Below, piece after piece: positions 1 through 8,568 of a DNA stretch of 64,000 nucleotides. Location of the stretch: assembly GCA_033782935.1 (NCBI GenBank), contig JAWQEG010000486.1, forward strand, positions 2,046,001 to 2,110,000, read 5' to 3'. This DNA is from Petrolisthes cinctipes (lineage: Eukaryota; Arthropoda; Malacostraca; Decapoda; Porcellanidae). A program made the position numbers and the translations under genes. How positions within the stretch are numbered: position 1 is the stretch's first letter; each line of letters starts with the position of its first letter. The notes beneath the pieces were generated by a model, which saw only the letters and a program-made list of their open reading frames with translations, was not told the origin of the DNA and did not search any database.

Positions 1-306
1 TCTGGGACCCCAAAATATTGAATTTTCGGGTGTTTTGAGCCTGAATTTGAGATATAAACGGGTACAGAAGATACATGCACATATTGACTTTGGGCATCTA
101 AAATATCGATTTTCAGCATGTTTTGGGCTTGTATTTTGAAAATACTCTAACACTGAGTAGGCATGTACAGATTGCTTCTGGGACCCCAAAATATTGAATT
201 TTCGGGTGTTTTGAGCCTGAATTTGAGATATAAACGGGTACAGAAGATGCATGCACATATTGACTTTGGGCATCTAAAATATCGATTTTAAGCATGTTTT
301 GGGCCT

Positions 307-321
307 GTATTTTGAAAATAC
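307..321. repeat. 15-bp perfect dyad, G...C form (exemplar)
   Basis: GTATTTTGAAAATAC is an inverted repeat of 7-bp arms around one base. It recurs in nearly every A, B and E monomer. Such a site could bind a dimeric protein or extrude a small hairpin; neither is shown by sequence alone. Confidence 0.75.
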
Positions 322-825
322 TCTAACACTGAGTAGGCATGTACAGATTGCTTCTGGGACCCCAAAATATTGAATTTTCGGGTGTTTTGAGCCTGAATTT
401 GAGATATAAACGGGTACTGAAGATGCATGCACATATCGACTTTTGTGCACCTAAAAGATCGATTTTCAGTATGTTTTGAGCATGTAATTTGAAAATACTC
501 TAACACGGAGTAGGCATGTACAGATCGCTTCTGGGACCCTTAAATATCGAATTTTCGGGTGTTTTGGGACTGAATTTGAGATATCGACTTTTGGGCACCT
601 AAAAGATCGATTTTCAGTATGTTTTTGGCCTGTATTTTGAAAATACTCTAACACGGAGTAGGCATGTACAGATACATTCTGGGACCTCTAAATATCGAAT
701 TTTCGGGTGTTTTGGGACTGAATTTGAGATATCGATTTTTTGGCACCTAAAATGTCGATTTTTAGCATGTTTTTAGCCTATATTTTGAAAATATTCTAGC
801 ACTGTGTAGGCATGTACAGATTGCT

Positions 826-1001
826 TCTGGGACCCCAAAATATTGAATTTTCGGGTGTTTTGAGCCTGAATTTGAGATATAAACGGGTACAGAAGATACA
901 TGCACATATTGACTTTGGGCATCTAAAATATCGATTTTCAGCATGTTTTGAGCCTGTATTTTGAAAATACTCTAACACTGAGTAGGCATGTACAGATTGC
1001 T
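826..1001 (+). repeat. Monomer subtype A exemplar, 176 bp
   Basis: Diagnostic marks of A: TATTGAA near the head, GTTTTGAGCC, ACAGAAGATACATGC, ATTGACTTTGGGCATC, CTGTATTTTGAAAATAC and CACTGAGTAGG, then GATTGCT before the next unit. Three positions that are CpG in other subtypes are TpG here. It normally follows a short monomer (C or F) and precedes B. Confidence 0.88.
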
Positions 1002-1178
1002 TCTGGGACCCCAAAATATTGAATTTTCGGGTGTTTTGAGCCTGAATTTGAGATATAAACGGGTACTTTAGATGCATGCACATATCGACTTTTGTGCACC
1101 TAAAAGATCGATTTTCAGTATGTTTTGAGCATGTATTTTGAAAATACTCTAACACGGAGTAGGCATGTACAGATCGCT
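1002..1178 (+). repeat. Monomer subtype B exemplar, 177 bp
   Basis: B shares its head with A (TATTGAA, GTTTTGAGCC) and then diverges: GGTACTGAAGATGCATGC (this copy reads TTTAG), ATCGACTTTTGTGCACC, AAAAGATCG, CAGTATGTTTTGAGCATG, CACGGAGTAGG and GATCGCT. It carries the 8-bp palindrome TGCATGCA, which A and D lack. Its length of 3 x 59 keeps reading frame from copy to copy, which explains many spurious open frames. Confidence 0.88.
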
Positions 1179-1498
1179 TCTGGGACCCCTAAATATCGAA
1201 TTTTCGGGTGTTTTGGGACTGAATTTGAGATATCGATTTTTGGCACCTAAAAGATCGATTTTTAGCATGTTTTTAGCCTATATTTTGAAAATATTCTAGC
1301 ACTGTACAGATTGCTTTTGGGACCCCAAAATATTGAATTTTTGGGTGTTTTGAGCCTGAATTTGAGATATAAACGGGTACATAAGATACATGCACATATT
1401 GACTTTGGGCACCAAAAATATCGATTTTCAGCATGTTATGGGCCTGAATTTTGAAAATACTCTAATACGGAGTAGGCATGTACAGATCGCTTCTGGGA

Positions 1499-1530
1499 CC
1501 CCAAAATATCGAATTTTCGGGTGTTTAGGG
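1499..1530. other. Back-to-back CENP-B-box-like sites in E head (weak)
   Basis: Against the core NTTCGNNNNANNCGGGN, the plus-strand TTCGGGTGTTTAGGG (1516-1530) matches 7 of 9 fixed bases. The minus-strand reading of CCCCAAAATATCGAA (1499-1513) also matches 7 of 9. The two face away from each other around CGAATTTTCG, forming an imperfect inverted repeat with CCC and GGG at the ends. A, B and D have TGAG in place of AGGG or TGGG and score 6 of 9 on the plus strand. No copy is a full match, so function is unproven. Confidence 0.3.
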
Positions 1531-1538
1531 CCAGAATT

Positions 1539-1553
1539 TGAGATATAAACGGG
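1539..1553 (+). other. CENP-B-box-like site over AAACGGG (weak)
   Basis: TGAGATATAAACGGG matches 7 of 9 fixed CENP-B-box bases: the A and the CGGG half are intact, while TTCG is TGAG. It is present in essentially all long monomers and removed from C and F by the 29-bp deletion, so two of every three monomers carry it. Confidence 0.28.
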
Positions 1554-1668
1554 TACAGAAGATGCATGCACATATCGACTTTTGGGCACCTAAAAGATCG
1601 ATTTTCAGTATGTTTTTAACCTGTATTTTGAAAATACTCTAACACGGAGTAGGCATGTACAGATACCT

Positions 1669-1816
1669 TCTGGGACCTCTAAATATCGAATTTTCGGGTG
1701 TTTTGGGACTGAATTTGAGATATCGATTTTTTGGCACCTAAAATGTCGATTTTTAGCATGTTTTTAGCCTATATTTTGAAAATATTCTAGCACTGTGTAG
1801 GCATGTACAGATTGCT
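1669..1816 (+). repeat. Monomer subtype F exemplar, 148 bp
   Basis: Short monomer close to C, distinguished by GGGACCTCTAAATATCG, GAGATATCGATTTTTTGG and CCTAAAATGTCG where C has AAAAGATCG. It has the same 29-bp loss at ATAT as C, so C and F probably descend from one deleted ancestor. It closes the D-E-F trimer and usually keeps GTGTAGGCATG in its tail. Confidence 0.87.
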
Positions 1817-1992
1817 TCTGGGACCCCAAAATATTGAATTTTCGGGTGTTTTGAGCCTGAATTTGAGATATAAACGGGTACAGAAGATACATGCACATAT
1901 TGACTTTGGGCACCAAAAATATCGATTTTCAGCATGTTTTGGGCCTGAATTTTGAAAATACTCTAATACGGAGTAGGCATGTACAGATCGCT
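1817..1992 (+). repeat. Monomer subtype D exemplar, 176 bp
   Basis: D resembles A in its first half (TATTGAA, GATACATGCACATATTGAC) but has GGGCACCAAAAATATCG in place of GGGCATCTAAAATATCG, GGCCTGAATTTTG in place of GGCCTGTATTTTG, and a GATCGCT tail. The T-to-A change puts one mismatch in the 15-bp dyad. It opens the D-E-F trimer. Confidence 0.87.
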
Positions 1993-2672
1993 TCTGGGAC
2001 CCCAAAATATCGAATTTTCTGGTGTTTAGTGCCAGAATTTGAGATATAAACGGGTACAGAAGATGCATGCACATATCGACTTTTGGGCACCTAAAAGATC
2101 GATTTTCAGTATGTTTTTGGCCTGTATTTTGAAAATACTCTAACACGGAGTAGGCATGTACAGATACCTTCTGGGACCTCTAAATATCGAATTTTCGGGT
2201 GTTTTGGGACTGAATTTGAGATATCGATTTTTTGGCACCTAAAATGTCGATTTTTAGCATGTTTTTAGCCTATATTTTGAAAATATTCTAGCACTGTGTA
2301 GGCATGTACAGATTGCTTCTGGGACCCCAAAATATTGAATTTTCGGGTGTTTTTGAGCCTGAATTTGAGATATAAACTAGTATAGAAGATACATGCACAT
2401 ATTGACTTTGGGCATCTAAAATATCGATTTTCAGCATGTTTTGGGCCTGTATTTTGAAAATACTCTAACACGGAGTAGGCATGTACAGATTGCTTCTGGG
2501 ACCCCAAAATATTGAATTTTCGGGTTTTTTTGAGCCTGAATTTGAGATATAAACGGGTACTGAAGATGCATGCACATATCGACTTTTGTGCACCTAAAAG
2601 ATCGATTTTCAGTATGTTTTGAGCATGTATTTTGAAAATACTCTAACACGGAGTAGGCATGTACAGATCGCT

Positions 2673-2820
2673 TCTGGGACCCCTAAATATCGAATTTTCG
2701 GGTGTTTTGGGACTGAATTTGAGATATCGACTTTTTGGCACCTAAAAGATCGATTTTTAGCATGTTTTTAGCCTATATTTTGAAAATATTCTAGCACTGA
2801 GTAGGCATGTACAGATTGCT
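2673..2820 (+). repeat. Monomer subtype C, 148-bp form
   Basis: Short monomer with head CCCCTAAATATCGAA, GTTTTGGGACTG, GAGATATCGAC, then TTTTTAGCATG, CCTATATTTTGAAAATATTC and CTAGCAC. Relative to long monomers it lacks 29 bp between two ATAT copies, which removes the AAACGGGTAC...GCATGCAC segment. It closes the A-B-C trimer. Confidence 0.87.
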
Positions 2821-3674
2821 TCTGGGACCCCAAAATATTGTATTTTTGGGTGTTTTGAGCCTGAATTTGAGATATAAACGGGTACAGAAGATACATGCAC
2901 ATATTGACTTTGGGCACCAAAAATATCGATTTTCAGCTTGTTTTGGGCCTGAATTTTGAAAATACTCTAACACGGAATAGGCATGTACAGATCGCTTCTG
3001 GGACCCCAAAATATCGAATTTTCGGGTGTTTAGGGCCAGAATTTGAGATATAAACGGGTACAGAAGATGCATGCACATATCGACTTTTGGGCACCTAAAA
3101 GATCGATTTTCAGTATGTTTTTGGCCTGTATTTTGAAAATACTCTAACACGGAGTAGGCATGTACAGATACCTTCTGGGACCTCTAAATATCGAATTTTC
3201 GGGTGTTTTGGGACTGAATTTGAGATATCGATTTTTTGGCACCTAAAATGTCGATTTTCAGCATGTTTTTAGCCTATATTTTGAAAATATTCTAGCACTG
3301 TGTAGGCATGTACAGATTGCTTCTGGGACCCCAAAATATTGAATTTTCGGGTGTTTTGAGCCTGAATTTGAGATATAAACGGGTACAGAAGATACATGCA
3401 CATATTGACTTTGGGCATCTAAAATATCGATTTTCAGCATGTTTTGGGCCTGTATTTTGAAAATATTCTAACACTGAGTAGGCATGCACAGATTGCTTCT
3501 GGGACCCCAAAATATTGAATTTTCGGATGTTTTGAGCCTGAATTTGAGATATAAACGGGTACTGAAGATGCATGCATATATCGACTTTTGTGCACCTAAA
3601 AGATCGATTTTCAGTATGTTTTGAGCATGTATTTTGAAAATACTCTAACACGGAGTAGGCATGTACAGATCGCT

Positions 3675-3812
3675 TCTGGGACCCCTAAATATCGAATTTT
3701 CGGGTGTTTTGGGACTGAATTTGAGATATCGACTTTTTGGCACCTAAAAGATCGATTTTTAGTATGTTTTTAGCCTATATTTTGAAAATATTCTAGCACT
3801 GTACAGATTGCT
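3675..3812 (+). repeat. Monomer subtype C, 138-bp form
   Basis: As the 148-bp C form, but the tail reads CACTGTACAGATTGC and not CACTGTGTAGGCATGTACAG: a further 10 bp is missing between two TGT copies. This form is very common from about 3.7 kb onward and is responsible for the 491-bp trimers and the 992-bp hexamers. Confidence 0.87.
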
Positions 3813-4267
3813 TCTGGGACCCCAAAATATTGAATTTTCGGGTGTTTTGAGCCTGAATTTGAGATATAAACGGGTACAGAAGATACATGCACATATTGAC
3901 TTTGGGCACCAAAAATATCGATTTTCAGCATGTTTTGGGCCTGAATTTTGAAAATACTCTAACACGGAGTAGGCATGTACAAATCGCTTCTGGGGCCCCT
4001 AAATATCGAATTTTCGGGTGTTTAGGGCCAGAATTTGAGATATAAACGGGTACAGAAGATGCATGCACATATCGACTTTTGGGCACCTAAAAGATCGATT
4101 TTCAGTATGTTTTTGGCCTGTATTTTGAAAATACTCTAACACGGAGTAGGCATGTACAGATACCTTCTGGGACCTCTAAATATCGAATTTTCGGGTGTTT
4201 TGGGACTGAATTTGAGATATCGATTTTTTGGCACCTAAAATGTCGATTTTTAGCATGTTTTTAGCCT

Positions 4268-4282
4268 ATATTTTGAAAATAT
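4268..4282. repeat. 15-bp perfect dyad, A...T form (exemplar)
   Basis: ATATTTTGAAAATAT is the same dyad at the homologous position in short monomers C and F. The outer G/C pair of the long monomers is replaced by A/T on both sides, so symmetry is retained. Confidence 0.75.
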
Positions 4283-4814
4283 TCTAGCACTGTGTAGGCA
4301 TGTACAGATTGCTTCTGGGACCCAAAAATATTGAATTTTCGGGTGTTTTGAGCCTGAATTTGAGATATAAACGGGTACAGAAGATACATGCACATATTGA
4401 CTTTGGGCATCTAAAATATCGATTTTCAGCATGTTTTGGGCCTGTATTTTGAAAATACTCTAACACTGAGTAGGCATGTACAGATTGCTTCTGGGACCCC
4501 AAAATATCGAATTTTCGGGTGTTTTGAGCCTGAATTTGAGATATAAACGGGTACTGAAGATGCATGCACATACCAACTTTTGTGCACCTAAAAGATCGAT
4601 TTTCAGTATGTTTTGAGCATGTATTTTGAAAATACTCTAACACGGAGTAGGCATGTACAGATCGCTTCTGGGACCCCTAAATATCGAATTTTCGGGTGTT
4701 TTGGGACTGAATTTGAGATATTGATTTTTTGGCACCTAAAATATCGATTTTCAGAATGTTTTTAGCCTATATTTTGAAAATATTCTAGCACTGTGTAGGC
4801 ATGTACAGATTGCT

Positions 4815-6308
4815 TCTGGGACCCCAAAATATTGAATTTTCGGGTGTTTTGAGCCTGAATTTGAGATATAAACGGGTACAGAAGATACATGCACATATTG
4901 ACTTTGGGCATCTAAAATATCGATTTTCAGCATGTTTTGGGCCTGTATTTTGAAAATATTCTAACACTGAGTAGGCATGCACAGATTGCTTCTGGGACCC
5001 CAAAATATTGAATTTTCGGATGTTTTGAGCCTGAATTTGAGATATAAACGGGTACTGAAGATGCATGCATATATCGACTTTTGTGCACCTAAAAGATCGA
5101 TTTTCAGTATGTTTTGAGCATGTATTTTGAAAATACTCTAACAAGGAGTAGGCATGTACAGATCGCTTCTGGGACCCCTAAATATCGAATTTTCGGGTGT
5201 TTTGGGACTGAATTTGAGATATCGACTTTTTGGCACCTAAAAGATCGATTTTTAGTATGTTTTTAGCCTATATTTTGAAAATATTCTAGCACTGTACAGA
5301 TTGCTTCTGGGACCCCAAAATATTGAATTTTCGGGTGTTTTGAGCCTGAATTTGAGATATAAACGGGTACAGAAGATACATGCACATATTGACTTTGGGC
5401 ACCAAAAATATCGATTTTCAGCATGTTTTGGGCCTGAATTTTGAAAATACTCTAACACGGAGTAGGCATGTACAAATCGCTTCTGGGGCCCCTAAATATC
5501 GAATTTTCGGGTGTTTAGGGCCAGAATTTGAGATATAAACGGGTACAGAAGATGCATGCACATATCGACTTTTGGGCACCTAAAAGATCGATTTTCAGTA
5601 TGTTTTTGGCCTGTATTTTGAAAATACTCTAACACGGAGTAGGCATGTACAGATACCTTCTGGGACCTCTAAATATCGAATTTTCGGGTGTTTTGGGACT
5701 GAATTTGAGATATCGATTTTTTGGCACCTAAAATGTCGATTTTTAGCATGTTTTTAGCCTATATTTTGAAAATATTCTAGCACTGTGTAGGCATGTACAG
5801 ATTGCTTCTGGGACCCAAAAATATTGAATTTTCGGGTGTTTTGAGCCTGAATTTGAGATATAAACGGGTACAGAAGATACATGCACATATTGACTTTGGG
5901 CATCTAAAATATCGATTTTCAGCATGTTTTGGGCCTGTATTTTGAAAATACTCTAACACTGAGTAGGCATGTACAGATTGCTTCTGGGACCCCAAAATAT
6001 CGAATTTTCGGGTGTTTTGAGCCTGAATTTGAGATATAAACGGGTACTGAAGATGCATGCACATACCAACTTTTGTGCACCTAAAAGATCGATTTTCAGT
6101 ATGTTTTGAGCATGTATTTTGAAAATACTCTAACACGGAGTAGGCATGTACAGATCGCTTCTGGGACCCCTAAATATCGAATTTTCGGGTGTTTTGGGAC
6201 TGAATTTGAGATATCGACTTTTTGGCATCCTAAAAGATCGATTTTTAGCATGTTTTTAGCCTATATTTTGAAAATATTCTAGCACTGAGAAGGCATGTAC
6301 AGATTGCT
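4815..6308 (+). repeat. 1493-bp nine-monomer unit, copy 2
   Basis: Tandem second copy, nearly identical to copy 1: I saw only a few differences by eye, for example AAGGAG for CGGAG at about 5143. It ends with a C monomer carrying one extra base (GGCATCC, about 6225-6232), so this copy is one base longer. Confidence 0.88.
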
Positions 6309-8430
6309 TCTGGGACCCCAAAATATTGAATTTTCGGGTGTTTTGAGCCTGAATTTGAGATATAAACGGGTACAGAAGATGCATGTACATATTGACTTTG
6401 GGCACCAAAAATATCGATTTTCAGCATGTTTTGGGCCTGAATTTTGAAAATACTCTAACACGGAGTAGGCATGTACAGATCGCTTCTGGGACCCCAAAAT
6501 ATCGAATTTTCGGGTGTTTAGGGCCAGAATTTGAGATATAAACGGGTACAGAAGATGCATGCACATATCGACTTTTGGGCACCTAAAAGATCGATTTTCA
6601 GTATGTTTTTGGCCTGTATTTTGAAAATACTCTAACACGGATTATGCATGTACAGATACCTTCTGGGACCTCTAAATATCGAATTTTCGGGTGTTTTGGG
6701 ACTGAATTTGAGATATCGATTTTTTGGCACCTAAAATGTCGATTTTTAGCATGTTTTTAGCCTATATTTTGAAAATATTCTAGCACTGTTTAGGCATGTA
6801 TAGATTGCTTCTGGGACCCCAAAATATTGAATTTTCGGGTGTTTTGAGCCTGAATTTGAGATATAAACGGGTACTGAAGATGCATGCACATATCGACTTT
6901 TGTGCACCTAAAAGATCGATTTTCAGTATGTTTTGAGCATGTATTTTGAAAATACTCTAACACGGAGTAGGCATGTACAGATCGCTTCTGGGACCCCTAA
7001 ATATCGAATTTTCGGGTGTTTTGGGACTGAATTTGAGATATCGACTTTTTGGCACCTAAAAGATCGATTTTTAGCATGTTTTTAGCCTATATTTTGAAAA
7101 TATTCTAGCACTGTACAGATTGCTTCTGGGACCCCAAAATATTGAATTTTCGGGTGTTTTGAGCCTGAATTTGAGATATAAACGGGTACAGAAGATACAT
7201 GCACATATTGACTTTGGGCATCTAAAATATCGATTTTCAGCATGTTTTGGGCCTGTATTTTGAAAATACTCTAACACGAAGTAGGCATCTACAGATCGCT
7301 TCTGGGACCCCTAAATATTGAATTTTCTGGTGTTTTGGGACTGAATTTGAGATATCGACTTTTTGGCACCTAAAAGATCGATTTTTAGCATGTTTTTAGC
7401 CTATATTTTGAAAATATTCTAGCACTGTACAGATTGCTTCTGGGACCCCAAAATATTGAATTTTCGGGTGTTTTGAGCCTGAATTTGAGATATAAACAGG
7501 TACAGAAGATACATGCACATATTGACTTTGGGCACCAAAAATATCGATTTTCAGCATGTTTTGGGCCTGAATTCTGAAAATACTCTAACACGGAGTAGGC
7601 ATGTACAGATTGCTTCTGGGACCCCAAAATATCGAATTTTCGGGTGTTTAGGGCCAGAATTTGAGATATAAACGGGTACAGAAGATGCATGCACATATCG
7701 ACTTTTGGGCACCTAAAAGATCGATTTTCAGTATGTTTTTGGCCTGTATTTTGAAAATACTCTAACACGGAGTAGGCATGTACAGATACCTTCTGGGAAC
7801 TCTAAATATCGAATTTTCGAGTGTTTTGGGAATGAATTTGAGATATCGATTTTTTGGCACCTAAAATGTCGATTTTTAGCATGTTTTTAGCCTATATTTT
7901 GAAAATATTCTAGCACTGTGTAGGCATGTACAGATTGCTTCTGGGACCCCAAAATATTGAATTTTCGGGTGTTTTGAGCCTGAATTTGAGATATAAACGG
8001 GTACTGAAGATGCATGCACATATCGACTTTTGTGCACCTAAAAGATCGATTTTCAGTATGTTTTGAGCATGTATTTTGAAAATACTCTAACACGGAGTAG
8101 GCATGTACAGATCGCTTCTGGGACCCCTAAATATCGAATTTTCGGGTGTTTTGGGACTGAATTTGAGATATCGACTTTTTGGCACCTAAAAGATCGATTT
8201 TTAGCATGTTTTTAGCCTATATTTTGAAAATATTCTAGCACTGTACAGATTGCTTCTGGGACCCCAAAATATTGAATTTTCGGGTATTTTGAGCCTGAAT
8301 TTGAGATATAAACGGGTACAGAAGATACATGCACATATTGACTTTGGGCACCAAAAATATCGATTTTCAGCATGTTTTGGGCCTGAATTTTGAAAATACT
8401 CTAACACGGAGTAGGCATGTACAAATCGCT

Positions 8431-8568
8431 TCTGGGGCCCCAAAATATCGAATTTTCGGGTGTTTAGGGCCAGATTTTGAGATATCGACTTTTTGGCACC
8501 TAAAAGATCGATTTTTAGCATGTTTTTAGCCTATATTTTGAAAATATTCTAGCACTGTACAGATTGCT
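8431..8568 (+). repeat. Chimeric monomer: E head, C body and tail (138 bp)
   Basis: The head carries GTGTTTAGGGCCAG, typical of E, then continues as GAGATATCGAC, TTTTTAGCATG and CACTGTACAG, typical of C. The switch lies near GAGATAT. Confidence 0.75.

Larger units (their letters stand above)
1492..1668 (+). repeat. Monomer subtype E exemplar, 177 bp
   Basis: Marks: TATCGAA head, GTGTTTAGGGCCAG (not GTTTTGAGCCTG), GATGCATGCACATATCGAC, TTTTGGGCACC, CAGTATGTTTTTGGCCTG and a distinctive GATACCT tail. It follows D and precedes F. The AGGG in the head improves a CENP-B-box-like match over A, B and D. Confidence 0.87.
1..3321 (+). repeat. Irregular trimer/hexamer segment
   Basis: The order starts A, A, B, then a chimeric short unit (530-677), F (678-825), A-B-C-D-E-F (826-1816), D-E-F again (1817-2317), and A-B-C (2318-2820). 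Monomers of the same subtype differ by several private changes, such as TTTAG at 1062 and GGTTTTTTTGAG near 2523. This suggests older, less homogenised copies than the 20-45 kb core. Confidence 0.8.
3322..4313 (+). repeat. Reference hexamer higher-order unit A-B-C-D-E-F, 992 bp
   Basis: This stretch shows the basic higher-order order once: A 3322-3497 (176), B 3498-3674 (177), C 3675-3812 (138), D 3813-3988 (176), E 3989-4165 (177), F 4166-4313 (148). It is two related trimers, each long-long-short. Where C keeps the 10-bp GTAGGCAT segment the hexamer is 1002 bp instead. Through most of the window the same order repeats, but a trimer is often skipped or repeated: for example D-E-F follows D-E-F at 1817-2317. 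Confidence 0.9.
3322..4814 (+). repeat. 1493-bp nine-monomer unit, copy 1
   Basis: Nine monomers (A-B-C-D-E-F-A-B-C; 176+177+138+176+177+148+176+177+148 = 1493). Private variants such as GGCATGCACAG, TTCGGATG, GCATATATCGAC and CTGGGGCCCC recur exactly 1493 bp downstream. The last short monomer (4667-4814) has a C-type head and an F-like middle, so the duplication junction probably lies inside it at about 4690-4745. Confidence 0.88.

Noticed and set aside
1..9. Array boundary at position 1
   Set aside because: The first bases coincide with my chosen monomer phase, but that phase is arbitrary and there is no unique flanking sequence, so no real edge is shown.
1499..1553. Calling true CENP-B boxes
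   Set aside because: The best matches are 7 of 9 fixed bases. In a 177-bp monomer read on both strands such matches may occur by chance, so they are listed only as weak sites.
8329..8529. Plus-strand open frames of 60-70 codons (also near 21628, 24578, 28019, 38051, 42587, 44626, 46051 and 56424)
   Set aside because: These are short gaps between stop codons where the 148-bp or 138-bp monomers happen to stay open. They recur only because the blocks containing them were duplicated.
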